Shown: positions 25,718-35,271, numbered from the stretch's first letter. The stretch is 64,000 nucleotides of DNA from Salinimicrobium flavum (GCF_042684505.1 NZ_JBHULT010000005.1:1-64000), one strand, 5' to 3'. A program made the numbers and translations. Notes: a model not told the origin generated them from the sequence alone.

Positions 25718-28390
25718 ATGGTAAAAACCTCAGGTGAACATACCGCATTTGGCGGGGCATCAATTGATCTGGATAATTTTGCGCACGCTGTGGTGAGAAC
25801 TGTGTGGGAGCCCGTTTTGGTGGTGACTGCAGGGTTAAAAATCGTAGCGGCAAGTGAAGAGTTCTACTCCACCTTTGGGCTTCATTCAAAAGAGATCAAA
25901 GGCCTTCTTCTGCAGGATCTTGATGAAAAGTATTGGGATCTTAAGGGATTACATAATCTACTTACTACGGTAAAAAAAGGAAATAGTCTCAGGGATCATG
26001 AGTTCTTGATAGATCTTAAAAACTTTGGGGAAAAAGCATTTTTGATCAATGCTGAAAGTGTAGATTACCTTTCGAATCAAGGGTTGATATTAATATCTTT
26101 TAAGCCGAAAGCAGACACCAGGCACCAAAGGAGCAAGGATATTTATTATCTCAAGACCGTACGCGATATTCTTAGTAATGCCCCGGCTATGATATGCAGA
26201 TTAAAAGGTCCGGAGCATATTTTTGAATTGGCCAATGAGCAGTATTTTGATCTTATTGGAAAAAGAGATATCCTGGGAAAAACAGTTAGAGAAGCCTTAC
26301 CCGAAGTTGAGAATCAAGGGTTCATTGAGTTGCTCGATATTGTATATAAAAGTGGAAAACCTTTCATTGGAAACGAGATATCCATTAAACTGAAACAACC
26401 CGGAAAACCAGATAAAAATGCTTTTCTGGATTTCGTCTATCAGCCTATTTTTGAACCCAATGGGGAGGTGAGCGGCATATTTGTTCATGCTGTTGACGTC
26501 ACCGAGAAGGTGAGTGTACGTAAAAAGGTAGAGCAAAGTGAGCAGGAATTAAGAAATATGCTGGAAACCCTACCGGCGATAATTTGGCTCACAGATTCAG
26601 AAGGGACCACCAAATATATGAACAAGAACTGGTATGAATATACCGGGCAAACATCAGGGGAAGCAGAAGAATCTAATTGGGTGGACGCTGTGCACCCTGA
26701 GGAGCGGGAAAAGACGAATAGACAGTTCGGGAAAGCCTTCAGGGAGAGAAAACCCTATCACGCTATTTTCCGCCTTCGGTCCCGAAAAGGGGATTATCGC
26801 TGGGTCATAGGAAGAGGAAGCCCCAAATTCACCATTGAAGGGGAGTTTCAGGGCATGATTGGAACAGTGGTCGATATTCACGAAGAAAAATTGAAAGAAC
26901 AGCTTATAAGGGACAAGGAAAACCGAATCAGAGCTATTGTACAGGAAGCCACTGTGGCTACTGCCGTTTATACAGGTGAAGAAATGAAGATTGAAATGGC
27001 CAATGATGCTATGGTCAACCTATGGGGTAAAGACCGGTCAGTGATTGGAAAGTCATTGCGGGAAGCCCTACCCGAACTGGAAGGTCAGCCATTTTTCGAT
27101 CTGCTTCAAAAAGTGTATAATACTGGGGAAACCTATTGGGGGAAAGAAGATAAAGTTGACCTGTTGATCAACGGCCGTATGCAGACAGGTTATTTTAATT
27201 TCACTTATAAACCCTTAAGGAACGAAAAAAATGAAATTTACGGGATCCTGAACATGGCTCAGGATATTTCAGAAATGGTCAATTCCAGGGAACTTCTAAA
27301 GCAAAGTGAATCCCATTTCAGGCAAATGGCTAACCTTATGCCCGAAAAAGTCACCAATACAGATGCTGAGGGTAATTTGATCTACTTTAATCAAAATTGG
27401 CTTGATTATACGGGTATTGAAAGAGAGGAACTGGTCTTGAGAGGGTGGAGCCACTTGATACACGAGGATGATTTCCGGAAATTTGAGAAGAAATGGCGAA
27501 AATCCTTAAAGACGGGTAAAAATTTTGAAATGGAGATCAGGATCCTCGGCAGGGAAGGAAAATATAAATGGCATCTTAGTCGTGCAGAAGCAGTGAAGGA
27601 CGATGACGGCAGGATTAAGATGTGGATAAGTACCAATACAGAGATACACAGGTTAAAAGAAGAGGAAAAAAGAAAAGAGGATTTCCTGAAGATGGTAAGT
27701 CACGAATTAAAAACCCCGGTTACATCTATTAAAGGTTATGTGCAGTTACTCCTAACCCTTTTACGGCGTTCAAATGGCGCAGATCACTCTAAATTGCCCC
27801 TGCAACCTTCCCTGGAACGTATAGACCACCAGATCGTGAGGTTGACCAGGTTGATCTCTGAAATGCTCGATCTTTCCAGGCTGGAAGAAAATAAAATGGT
27901 GTTGCAAAAGGAAGTTTTCAATATAAATGACCTGGTGACTCAAACCGTCCAGGACATCTCCTATACAAATACCCAGCATAGGATCGATATAAATCATGAA
28001 TACCGATGTTCTGTATTTGGAGATAAGGACAGGCTGGGGCAGGTGCTTATAAACTTCATTACCAATGCCATTAAATATTCACCAGAAAGTCAAAACATAA
28101 AGATCCAGGTAAAGAAATTGAAAGAGGATAAGGTAGCGGTATGTGTGATCGATGAAGGAATAGGTATTGACAAGGAAGATCAAAAGAAAATCTTTAAAAG
28201 GTTTTACAGAATTGGGGGCGAGAGCGAAGAAACATATGCCGGTTTTGGAATAGGTTTGTATCTTGCTAACGAAATTATTCAAAGACATAACGGAGTCATC
28301 GAGGTGGACAGCCAGAAAGGGAAAGGATCAGAATTCAGGTTCATTCTCTCAGTTGCTTCCGAAGATGAGATGATAACAAAAGAATTATGA
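25718..28390 (+). CDS. Multi-PAS sensor histidine kinase
   Basis: 890 residues, no membrane segment, so a cytosolic sensor. I count five PAS-like domains at about 20-130, 150-268, 275-395, 400-520 and 527-640; PAS 3 (IIWLTDSEGTTKYMNKNWYEYTG) and PAS 5 (TDAEGNLIYFNQNWLDYTG) are the clearest. HisKA follows with phospho-accepting histidine in MVSHELKTPVTSIKGYVQLL, then the HATPase block: NFITNAIKYSP (N box), VIDEGIGID (G1) and GFGIGLYLANEI (G2). The stop overlaps the response regulator start by 4 bases (ATGA), indicating translational coupling. Confidence 0.95.
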   Translation: MVKTSGEHTAFGGASIDLDNFAHAVVRTVWEPVLVVTAGLKIVAASEEFYSTFGLHSKEIKGLLLQDLDEKYWDLKGLHNLLTTVKKGNSLRDHEFLIDLKNFGEKAFLINAESVDYLSNQGLILISFKPKADTRHQRSKDIYYLKTVRDILSNAPAMICRLKGPEHIFELANEQYFDLIGKRDILGKTVREALPEVENQGFIELLDIVYKSGKPFIGNEISIKLKQPGKPDKNAFLDFVYQPIFEPNGEVSGIFVHAVDVTEKVSVRKKVEQSEQELRNMLETLPAIIWLTDSEGTTKYMNKNWYEYTGQTSGEAEESNWVDAVHPEEREKTNRQFGKAFRERKPYHAIFRLRSRKGDYRWVIGRGSPKFTIEGEFQGMIGTVVDIHEEKLKEQLIRDKENRIRAIVQEATVATAVYTGEEMKIEMANDAMVNLWGKDRSVIGKSLREALPELEGQPFFDLLQKVYNTGETYWGKEDKVDLLINGRMQTGYFNFTYKPLRNEKNEIYGILNMAQDISEMVNSRELLKQSESHFRQMANLMPEKVTNTDAEGNLIYFNQNWLDYTGIEREELVLRGWSHLIHEDDFRKFEKKWRKSLKTGKNFEMEIRILGREGKYKWHLSRAEAVKDDDGRIKMWISTNTEIHRLKEEEKRKEDFLKMVSHELKTPVTSIKGYVQLLLTLLRRSNGADHSKLPLQPSLERIDHQIVRLTRLISEMLDLSRLEENKMVLQKEVFNINDLVTQTVQDISYTNTQHRIDINHEYRCSVFGDKDRLGQVLINFITNAIKYSPESQNIKIQVKKLKEDKVAVCVIDEGIGIDKEDQKKIFKRFYRIGGESEETYAGFGIGLYLANEIIQRHNGVIEVDSQKGKGSEFRFILSVASEDEMITKEL

Positions 28391-28755
28391 GTCAAAATAT
28401 TCGAATTTTAGTAGTAGACGATGATTCCGGAATAGGTGAAATGCTGAAGACCTTGCTGGAATTTTATGATTTTAAGGTCGTGGTAACTGAAAAACCTGAA
28501 GAAACCGAGGAGTTGGTCGTTAAACAGAATATTGATCTGGTAATGCTCGATATGCTAATTTCAGGTGTTAATGGCACCGATGTTTGTGCTCGGTTGCGAA
28601 AGAACGAGGAAACGGCTGAGGTGCCGGTTTTAATGATGTCTGCCCTGCATGATGCCGGAAAAAAATGTCGTGAGGCCGGTGCAAACGATTTTATTGCAAA
28701 ACCTTTCGAAATGGAGGAATTGATAAAGAAGATCCATGGAATGCTGCAGCAATAA
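28387..28755 (+). CDS. Single-domain response regulator
   Basis: 122 residues, a receiver domain only. The acidic pocket is VVDDD (10-13), the phospho-acceptor is D55 in VMLDMLISG, and the conserved lysine is in FIAKPFEME near residue 106. With no output domain it may act by protein contact or as a phosphate sink. It overlaps the histidine kinase gene by 4 bases and is surely its partner. Confidence 0.95.
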   Translation: MSQNIRILVVDDDSGIGEMLKTLLEFYDFKVVVTEKPEETEELVVKQNIDLVMLDMLISGVNGTDVCARLRKNEETAEVPVLMMSALHDAGKKCREAGANDFIAKPFEMEELIKKIHGMLQQ

Positions 28756-28764
28756 AGAATGTGA

Positions 28765-29670
28765 TCACCTGTTGAGCTCCTGCAGCACTTTTTCAGGATA
28801 ATCTGTGATAATCCCGTCTACCCCCAGTTTTATCATCCTTTTTATATGTTTCCTCTTGTTCACCGTCCAGGGAATGATCTTCATATTTTTTGCCTTAATC
28901 TCGTCTACCTGTTCCTTTAAGAGCACAATCTTATACCGGGGACTGTAAATATCAGGGAGAAAATCCAGCCGTGACAGGTTCTTCTCAATATCCCTGCTCG
29001 TAACCAGGAAAGAAAGTTTCACCCGGGGGCGATCCTTGTTCAGAACGTTTAGAAGAATGGGGTCGAAGGATTGAAGGATAACCCGGTCTTCAATTCCCTT
29101 TTCCCTGATCACTTTCAAAACGAGTTCGCTAAATTCTTCAGGGTACGGTTGAAAATCTCCATACCTGCCCGGATCAGATTTTAATTCAATATTGTATACC
29201 ACTGCACGAAGATTATTTTGAGAAGTGGAGTTTTCAATGCTGTCAATGACCTCTTCAAGAAGGGGTTTGTAGGTCTTCATCTTTTTCTGCTTCGGAAAAA
29301 GCCGGTTGAATTTAGAACCTCCGTCAAATTCTTTTATGCTGGCATAAGACATCTGGTACAAATTATAGGATTCCTCATCTCGTTTGGAAATCTTTTTGCC
29401 ATGCGGGGTCATCATATAGCCTGCCGCCATATAAGGATCATGGGAGACCACAACTTTTTTATCGCCCGAGATGACCACGTCCATTTCAATGGCATCAACT
29501 CCTTTCTCAACCGCACTTAAAAAAGCCGGGAGGCTGTTCTCGGGATAGTTACCCGCTTCCCCACGGTGTCCATGTACCTGGATAGTAGAAATTTCACCGG
29601 TGGTAGATCTGCTGCAGGAAAGATTTATCGCCATAACGAGGAGTATTCCAAATGTCCTGAAAAAACCCAT
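28765..29670 (-). CDS. Glycerophosphodiester phosphodiesterase family lipoprotein
   Basis: 301 residues from ATG 29670; a TTG seven codons upstream is less likely. A lipoprotein signal ends at C19 (MAINLSC). The GDPD TIM-barrel motifs are complete: VHGHRGEAGNYPENSLPAF, AIEMDVVISGD (metal ligands) and VVVSHDPYM (catalytic histidine). It ends in IPWTVNKRKHIKRMIKLGVDGIITDYP in two blocks. It probably releases glycerol-3-phosphate from deacylated phospholipids in the periplasm. It is convergent with the response regulator. Confidence 0.92.
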   Translation of the reverse strand: MGFFRTFGILLVMAINLSCSRSTTGEISTIQVHGHRGEAGNYPENSLPAFLSAVEKGVDAIEMDVVISGDKKVVVSHDPYMAAGYMMTPHGKKISKRDEESYNLYQMSYASIKEFDGGSKFNRLFPKQKKMKTYKPLLEEVIDSIENSTSQNNLRAVVYNIELKSDPGRYGDFQPYPEEFSELVLKVIREKGIEDRVILQSFDPILLNVLNKDRPRVKLSFLVTSRDIEKNLSRLDFLPDIYSPRYKIVLLKEQVDEIKAKNMKIIPWTVNKRKHIKRMIKLGVDGIITDYPEKVLQELNR

Positions 29671-29717
29671 GGGTGTAGTTTTGCCACACAATAAGTTAAG
29701 AAAAACTGAGGTGTAAA

Positions 29718-29743
29718 AAAAGCCATTCGCGAGGAATGGCTTT
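29718..29743. terminator. Hairpin AAAAGCCATTC/GGAATGGCTTT
   Basis: An 11-position stem with loop GCGA between the GDPD gene start and the small lipoprotein gene. It has A and T runs on both sides, so it can act in either direction. Confidence 0.6.
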
Positions 29744-29863
29744 AAATTTATTTTATTGCTGATCTTTTTTCAATAGCAGGATCTGCCGCGTCGTCTGCCC
29801 TTTAAACAGGTCCGGTTCACCCCCCGTTTCCCCTGTTGATTTCAAGGTTTTGGGTTTTAACAG

Positions 29864-29891
29864 AAAAAGCTGCTTCATCAGCAGCTTTTTC
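29864..29891 (-). terminator. Terminator of the 78-residue lipoprotein gene
   Basis: A perfect 10-base stem AAAAAGCTGC/GCAGCTTTTT with loop TTCATCA, 18 bases past the leftward stop codon. Flanking A/T runs make it terminator-like on both strands. Confidence 0.75.
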
Positions 29892-29908
29892 TTTCGGAAA
29901 ATCATTTC

Positions 29909-30145
29909 CTATAGGTCATTCTCCTGGTGCATATTATCATCGGTCTCGTGGATCTCCTCATCGATTTCTCTTTCAATTTCCTCAGCGCCTTCCTCAATTT
30001 CTTCGGCAGCGCGGCGGGTATTGTCTTCAATGTCCTCTCCAATTGATTCAATGGCTTCCTCTGTTTTCTCTTCGGTGGTTTCGCGACAGGAATAGGTGGA
30101 GACCATGATTCCTGTTAAAAACAGACTTAAAAATAGTTTCTTCAT
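29909..30145 (-). CDS. Small acidic lipoprotein (tandem paralogue 1)
   Basis: 78 residues. A lipoprotein signal ends in VSTYSC, then RETTEE and a long glutamate/aspartate-rich helical region with a repeating AAEEIEEGAEEIEREIDEE pattern, likely an amphipathic or coiled-coil helix. It is about half identical to the next gene by eye, with the shared SCRETTEE start and a TDD ending. The family is not named. The start at 30145 (MKKLFLSLF) is preferred to an in-frame ATG ten codons upstream. Confidence 0.8.
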   Translation of the reverse strand: MKKLFLSLFLTGIMVSTYSCRETTEEKTEEAIESIGEDIEDNTRRAAEEIEEGAEEIEREIDEEIHETDDNMHQENDL

Positions 30146-30168
30146 AATATAAGGGTTTAAGATGAAAA

Positions 30169-30192
30169 AAGCCATAAGAAGACTTATGGCTT
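30169..30192 (-). terminator. Terminator between the two small lipoprotein genes
   Basis: AAGCCATAAG/CTTATGGCTT, a perfect 10-base stem with loop AAGA, followed on the minus strand by six Ts. It ends the upstream paralogue's transcript, so the two genes have separate transcripts. Confidence 0.8.
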
Positions 30193-30215
30193 AAAAAATT
30201 TAATGAAGGATGTGA

Positions 30216-30455
30216 TTATTGGATATCATCAGTTTCATTAACTTCTTCTTCAATTTCCTGCTCAGTTTCTTCAGCAGCTTGTTCTATGTCATCACCTGCT
30301 TCTTCAAGACCGTCTTCCAGGTCGTCTCCTGCCTCTTCGAGATCAGTTTCTACTTCTTCAATGTTTGTTTCAACATTTTCTTCAGTAGTTTCTCTACAAG
30401 AGTAGATGGATAAAGTGAATGCAGCTACAAGTAAACCTAAAAATAATTTTTTCAT
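30216..30455 (-). CDS. Small acidic lipoprotein (tandem paralogue 2)
   Basis: 79 residues. The signal MKKLFLGLLVAAFTLSIYSC is followed by RETTEENVETNIEE and repeats of the form DLEEAGDD and IEQAAEETEQEIEEE. It is very acidic, with no aromatic residues after the signal. It is paralogous to the 78-residue protein downstream. It probably forms an extended helix anchored to the outer or inner membrane; function unknown. Confidence 0.82.
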   Translation of the reverse strand: MKKLFLGLLVAAFTLSIYSCRETTEENVETNIEEVETDLEEAGDDLEDGLEEAGDDIEQAAEETEQEIEEEVNETDDIQ

Positions 30456-30536
30456 GTTAGTATGTTTAATTAGTTAAGACAAATTTAAACTAATTTTTAA
30501 ATATCCAAAGAAGACGGTGCAGAAACTGCAGCAGCT

Positions 30537-31787
30537 CTAAGTGACTTTAGAATAATGAGTTAACAAATAATCGATTATTTTATTGGTGGCACCGGTATTA
30601 CTGTTTATGTAATGTTCTGCGATCATACCCGTTTGCCTGCGGAAGTTTTCGTTACTGAGCAGCCGGTTAAAGACTTCTTCCAGTTCCTTTTCATCTCTTA
30701 CAGAGAACAGACCTGCCAGTTGCTGCAAACGGATAGCTTCAGGAAAACGGCTGAAATTCTTTCCTATCACCACCGGTGCTCCAAAAGTTGCCGGTTCAAG
30801 AATATTGTGAAGCCCCGTGTTACCGGCAGCACCGCCCACATAAGCAATGTCTGCGTAACTGTAAATTTTCGTAAGTAATCCTACGGTGTCAATTATGAGC
30901 ACCTGGAATTTTCCAAGATCTTCACCTTCCATTTCAGTATAGAGCACGGAGGCCTTTTCCAACTGCTGCTGCATCCTGTCAATTCTTGCCGGCCTAATGG
31001 CGTGAGGGGCAATAATGAATTTTACATTTTGAGGAGCCTTGTTGATAAATGGAATCAGGAGATCTTCATCTTCCGGCCAGGTACTTCCGGCCACTACACA
31101 AAGATGATCTTTACTGAACCGGTCAACGAAATCAAGGTGGTTGTCCCGCTGTAATTGCAGGGAAACCCTGTCAAACCTGGTGTCTCCACTAATAGTTACA
31201 TTAACGAAGCCTATCGAATTCAGCAGTTGTTCAGAAGGTTCATTCTGCACGAAAAAATGGTCGAAAGTTTTCAGGTAAGCTCTCATAAAACCGCCGTAAG
31301 ATCTGAAGAAAAGCTGTTCTTTTCTGAATGCTCCTGAAATAAGTAAGGTGGGTATGTTTTGGTCATTCAGCTGCTTCAGAAAATTGGGCCAGAACTCATA
31401 TTTTATAAACAGAGCCAGGTCAGGGTGCACTTTTTGAAGGAATTTTTTTGCATTTTTAGAAGTGTCCAGCGGGAGGTAGGTCACGACATCGGCAAGAGCG
31501 GAATTCTTCTTCACTTCATAACCTGAAGGGGAGAAAAAAGTAATGACGATCTTATGCTTCGGCATCACCTTCCTGATCGCCTCTATCACCGGAACCGCCT
31601 GCTCATATTCCCCCAACGAAGCGGCGTGAATCCATACGGTTCTGTCTTTCGAGCCAATTTTCTCCTCCAGTTGGGTGAAAACCTGTTTTCTGCCTTCAGT
31701 AAAAAGTTTCATCTTCTCACTAAAAAGTCCGCTTACGGGCAGAACTTTTTCCGCAGTATTGACCACTAAATTGTAAAGAATTCTCAA
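30537..31787 (-). CDS. waaA: 3-deoxy-D-manno-octulosonic acid (Kdo) transferase
   Basis: 416 residues, the family's normal length. It adds Kdo to lipid A precursor at the inner membrane's cytosolic face. Evidence: VWIHAASLGEYEQAVPVI near residue 50 (Glycos_transf_N, with the catalytic glutamate), ITFFSPSGYE, ALFIKYEFWPNFL, VAGSTWPEDED and the GT-B C-terminal AYVGGAAGNTGLHNILEPATFGAPVVIG (two blocks) that binds the CMP-sugar. The gene is divergent from the DegT aminotransferase. Confidence 0.95.
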   Translation of the reverse strand: MRILYNLVVNTAEKVLPVSGLFSEKMKLFTEGRKQVFTQLEEKIGSKDRTVWIHAASLGEYEQAVPVIEAIRKVMPKHKIVITFFSPSGYEVKKNSALADVVTYLPLDTSKNAKKFLQKVHPDLALFIKYEFWPNFLKQLNDQNIPTLLISGAFRKEQLFFRSYGGFMRAYLKTFDHFFVQNEPSEQLLNSIGFVNVTISGDTRFDRVSLQLQRDNHLDFVDRFSKDHLCVVAGSTWPEDEDLLIPFINKAPQNVKFIIAPHAIRPARIDRMQQQLEKASVLYTEMEGEDLGKFQVLIIDTVGLLTKIYSYADIAYVGGAAGNTGLHNILEPATFGAPVVIGKNFSRFPEAIRLQQLAGLFSVRDEKELEEVFNRLLSNENFRRQTGMIAEHYINSNTGATNKIIDYLLTHYSKVT

Positions 31788-31873
31788 GCTCCCTGGTTTG
31801 GGTGCTAAATTAAGAAATTAGCATTGGGGAAAGAGGCATTCTTTGTATTTTCGTTACTCTTCAAATTTAAGTT

Positions 31874-33007
31874 ATGAGAAAAATCCAAATGGTTGATCTT
31901 AAGGGTCAATACGATAAAATCAAAGATCAGGTAAACTCCTCAATCCTGGAAGTGTTAGATACCACCGCATTTATTAATGGTCCTGAAGTTCATGCGTTCC
32001 AGAAGGAACTGGAGGAATATCTGGAGGTTAAACATGTCATCCCATGTGCGAACGGGACTGATGCTCTCCAAATCGCAATGATGGGACTGGGATTGAAACC
32101 GGGTGACGAAGTCATCACTGCCGATTTTACCTTCGCTGCTACCGTCGAGGTGATTGCCCTGCTGCAGCTTACGCCGGTTTTGGTAGATGTAGAACCCGAT
32201 ACTTTCAATATAGACCCTGAAGCCATAAAAAAAGCCATTACTCCAAAAACAAAAGCCATTGTTCCGGTGCACCTTTTCGGGCAAACCGCGAATATGGATG
32301 CCATTATGGAAATTGCTGAAGAACACGATCTTTTTGTTATCGAGGACAATGCCCAGGCTATAGGCGCGAATTATAATTTTAAGAATGGCAGTACGAAAAA
32401 AGCCGGAGCAATAGGCCATGCGGCTTCCACATCGTTCTTTCCTTCAAAAAACCTCGGATGTTATGGGGATGGGGGAGCCATCTTCACCAATGATGATGAT
32501 CTGGCCCACACCATTCGTGGAGTTGTGAACCACGGAATGTATGAACGCTACCACCACGATGTCGTGGGTGTGAATTCACGACTGGACAGTGTGCAGGCGG
32601 CAGTTTTGCGTACCAAACTTCCTAAACTAGATGATTATAACAAGGCACGACAGGAGGCTGCAAAAAAATATTCCGAAGCTTTTAAAGACCAGGAAAATAT
32701 TGTGGTGCCCTATACCCACGGATCAAAAGATACCCATGTCTACCACCAGTACACTCTTAAGATACTTAACGGCAAAAGGGATGGTCTTGTGAAGCACCTG
32801 AATGAAAAAGGAATTCCCTGCGGAATCTATTACCCTATCCCGTTACACAGCCAGAAGGCTTATAAAGATAGCCGGTACAGGGAAGAAGATTTTCCTGTGA
32901 CCAATCAACTGGTGAAGGAAGTCATCTCCCTTCCCATGCACACAGAGCTGGATGACGAACAGATAGCATTTATAACAGACACTGTACTTAACTTTGTTAA
33001 CCAATAA
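31874..33007 (+). CDS. DegT/DnrJ/EryC1/StrS-family sugar aminotransferase
   Basis: 377 residues. A PLP enzyme that transaminates nucleotide-linked keto-sugars. Motifs: CANGTDALQIAM (PLP phosphate), ADFTFAATVEV, VHLFGQTANMD, VIEDNAQAIGA (cofactor aspartate) and SFFPSKNLGCYGDGG with the Schiff-base lysine. Closest by eye to the WecE/WlbE type that makes amino sugars for lipopolysaccharide O-units, in keeping with the nearby Kdo transferase. The stop lies 7 bases before the next gene's ATG. Confidence 0.92.
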   Translation: MRKIQMVDLKGQYDKIKDQVNSSILEVLDTTAFINGPEVHAFQKELEEYLEVKHVIPCANGTDALQIAMMGLGLKPGDEVITADFTFAATVEVIALLQLTPVLVDVEPDTFNIDPEAIKKAITPKTKAIVPVHLFGQTANMDAIMEIAEEHDLFVIEDNAQAIGANYNFKNGSTKKAGAIGHAASTSFFPSKNLGCYGDGGAIFTNDDDLAHTIRGVVNHGMYERYHHDVVGVNSRLDSVQAAVLRTKLPKLDDYNKARQEAAKKYSEAFKDQENIVVPYTHGSKDTHVYHQYTLKILNGKRDGLVKHLNEKGIPCGIYYPIPLHSQKAYKDSRYREEDFPVTNQLVKEVISLPMHTELDDEQIAFITDTVLNFVNQ

Positions 33008-33014
33008 AAACAGA

Positions 33015-34298
33015 ATGAAAAAATTACTGCTTCTCCTGCTGGGGATCCTGTTTACGGGCTCCCTTTCCGCCCAAACAACCTATCTGCATGCCGGAAATAT
33101 CCTGGACGTAAGATCGGGGAAAATGTTAAAGCAAAAAACCATCATCATCAATGGGAAAACGATCGAAAAGATCTCAGACGGATTTATCACCCCTCCGGAT
33201 TCTGTTGAAGTGGTTGATCTTAGGAACCTTACCCTGCTGCCGGGGCTGACCGATATGCATGTACACCTGGAAAATGAATCAAATCCCCAGGCTTACCTTC
33301 ATGCCTTCACCTTTAATGATGCAGACAACGCTTTTAATTCAGTCGGTTTCGCGAAAAAAACCCTGTTGGCAGGCTTCACCTCGGTAAGGGATCTTGGAGG
33401 AACGGGGGTGAATATCTCCCTTCGGGATGCCATTAACCAGGGGAAAATTGACGGACCGCGAATTTTTACTTCCGGAAAATCCCTTGCTACAACAGGAGGC
33501 CATGCAGATCCTACAAACGGCAGAAGTAAGGCTCTTATGGGAGATCCCGGGCCTAAAGAAGGAGTGGTGAACAATGAAGATGATGCGGCAAAGGCAGTGC
33601 GCCAACGGTACAAGAATGGAGCCGATCTTATAAAGATCACCGCTACCGGCGGAGTTCTGAGTGTGGCAAAAAGCAGTTCCAACCCTCAGTTCACCCTGGA
33701 GGAAATCAGGGCGATCACTAAAACCGCCGCAGATTATGGGTTCCATGTTGCCGCCCATGCACATGGGGATGAAGGGATGCAACGGGCTATAAAAGGGGGT
33801 GTAAAGACCATCGAGCATGGAACGCTAATGAGCGATGAGACCATGGAACTCATGAAAGAATATGATACCTATCTGGTCCCTACCATAACAGCCGGTAAAG
33901 AAGTGAGCCTTAATGCCGAGATAGAGGACTATTATCCTGCCATGGTTGTTTCAAAAGCCATTGAAATTGGCCCTAAGATCCAGGGCACCTTCGGGAAAGC
34001 ATACAAAAAAGGAGTAGGGATCGCATTTGGAACAGATGCAGGGGTTTTTAAACATGGGGAGAATGCGAGGGAGTTCGGATATATGGTTGAAGCCGGAATG
34101 CCTCCCTTAGAGGCCATTCAAAGTGCAACCCTTACACCCGCTAAGATCCTTCATCTGGAAGACCAGATGGGACAGGTGGCCACCGGTTTTGATGCAAACA
34201 TTATTGCTGTGGCCGGAGATCCGCTTCAAAACATTAAAACGCTTGAAGAGGTGAAATTCGTTATGAAAGAAGGAAAGATTTACAAGAACGAAAAATAA
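33015..34298 (+). CDS. Secreted amidohydrolase family protein
   Basis: 427 residues from the ATG at 33015; an upstream ATG at 32994 overlaps the aminotransferase gene and would spoil the signal peptide. The signal peptide MKKLLLLLLGILFTGSLSAQ is followed by an imidazolonepropionase/prolidase-like amidohydrolase: LPGLTDMHVHLE (HxH metal site), TTGGHADP, DLIKITATGGVLS (the lysine that is usually carboxylated), AAHAHGDEGM, IEHGTLM and FGTDAGVFKHG (metal aspartate). It is probably a periplasmic peptidase or lactonase-type hydrolase. Confidence 0.88.
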   Translation: MKKLLLLLLGILFTGSLSAQTTYLHAGNILDVRSGKMLKQKTIIINGKTIEKISDGFITPPDSVEVVDLRNLTLLPGLTDMHVHLENESNPQAYLHAFTFNDADNAFNSVGFAKKTLLAGFTSVRDLGGTGVNISLRDAINQGKIDGPRIFTSGKSLATTGGHADPTNGRSKALMGDPGPKEGVVNNEDDAAKAVRQRYKNGADLIKITATGGVLSVAKSSSNPQFTLEEIRAITKTAADYGFHVAAHAHGDEGMQRAIKGGVKTIEHGTLMSDETMELMKEYDTYLVPTITAGKEVSLNAEIEDYYPAMVVSKAIEIGPKIQGTFGKAYKKGVGIAFGTDAGVFKHGENAREFGYMVEAGMPPLEAIQSATLTPAKILHLEDQMGQVATGFDANIIAVAGDPLQNIKTLEEVKFVMKEGKIYKNEK

Positions 34299-34300
34299 AA

Positions 34301-34346
34301 AATCCGGAGGGTTTTTAAATAACCTTCCGGATTCTCAATTTTTTTA
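34301..34346 (+). terminator. Terminator of the aminotransferase-amidohydrolase operon
   Basis: A 13-position stem: AATCCGGAGGGTT (34301-34313) pairs with AACCTTCCGGATT (34321-34333) with one G-U pair. A T-rich stretch follows. Confidence 0.8.
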
Positions 34347-34361
34347 GTCGGAAATCTAAAT

Positions 34362-34384
34362 AATGGAGAACCCGGTTCTCCATT
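34362..34384 (-). terminator. Terminator of fabD
   Basis: AATGGAGAACC/GGTTCTCCATT around a single C, directly after the leftward stop of fabD. It forms a stem of about nine pairs with loop CCCGG. Confidence 0.65.
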
Positions 34385-34389
34385 TTCTT

Positions 34390-35271
34390 TTACAATTGGG
34401 CAGAATGGGCTTCCATGTTTCGGTCTATCTTTTTGACCAGCCCCTGTAACACTTTTCCCGGACCGACTTCTATAAATTCAGTAGCCCCGTCCTTGATCAT
34501 ATTCTGTACGCTCTGCGTCCATTTAACCGGAGCGGTAAGTTGGAAGATCAGGTTCTTTTTGATCTCAGCCGGATCTGTCACAGCGAAAGTGGTAACGTTT
34601 TGATAGATGGGACAAACCGGATTGCTGAATTTTGTTTCTTCAATGGCAGCAGCAAGTTCTTCTCTTGCAGGTTCCATTAATGGGGAGTGAAAAGCACCTC
34701 CCACAGGAAGGATCATAGCCCTGCGGGCACCTCTTTCCTTAAGTTCTTCACAGGCCTTCTCAACAGCCAGCTGTTCTCCGGAGATCACTAGTTGCCCCGG
34801 GCAGTTGTAATTGGCAGCTACCACGATACCTTTAGTGTCGGCACATATCGCTTCTACCATTTCATCTTCCAGTCCCAAAACTGCTGCCATGGTTGATTCT
34901 TCAAGTTCACAGGCATGCTGCATGGCAAGAGCCCTTTTGGATACCAGTCTTAAGGCATCCTCAAAGTTGAGGGTTTTATTTGCGACCAATGCAGAAAATT
35001 CTCCGAGGGAGTGCCCGGCCACCATATCAGGTTGAAAGGAGTTACCCATCACCTTGCTCATGATCACCGAGTGTAGGAAAATTGCCGGTTGGGTGACCTT
35101 GGTCTTCTTCAGGTCATCTGCTGTCCCTTCGAACATGATCCGGGTAATTTCAAACCCCAGGATCTCATTGGCTTTTTCAAAAAGTTCTTTTGCAAGGGGA
35201 GAACTGTCGTAAAGGTCCTGTCCCATTCCTGTAAATTGTGCGCCCTGACCGGGGAAAATATATGCCTTCAT
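34390..35271 (-). CDS. fabD: Malonyl-CoA:ACP transacylase
   Basis: 293 residues. It loads malonate onto acyl carrier protein for fatty acid elongation. The N-terminal oxyanion loop FPGQGAQFTGMG, the active-site VAGHSLGEFSAL with nucleophile S88, VVAANYNCPGQLVISG and AFHSPLM with the catalytic histidine are all in place. No other fab gene is nearby, so it stands alone here. Confidence 0.97.
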   Translation of the reverse strand: MKAYIFPGQGAQFTGMGQDLYDSSPLAKELFEKANEILGFEITRIMFEGTADDLKKTKVTQPAIFLHSVIMSKVMGNSFQPDMVAGHSLGEFSALVANKTLNFEDALRLVSKRALAMQHACELEESTMAAVLGLEDEMVEAICADTKGIVVAANYNCPGQLVISGEQLAVEKACEELKERGARRAMILPVGGAFHSPLMEPAREELAAAIEETKFSNPVCPIYQNVTTFAVTDPAEIKKNLIFQLTAPVKWTQSVQNMIKDGATEFIEVGPGKVLQGLVKKIDRNMEAHSAQL

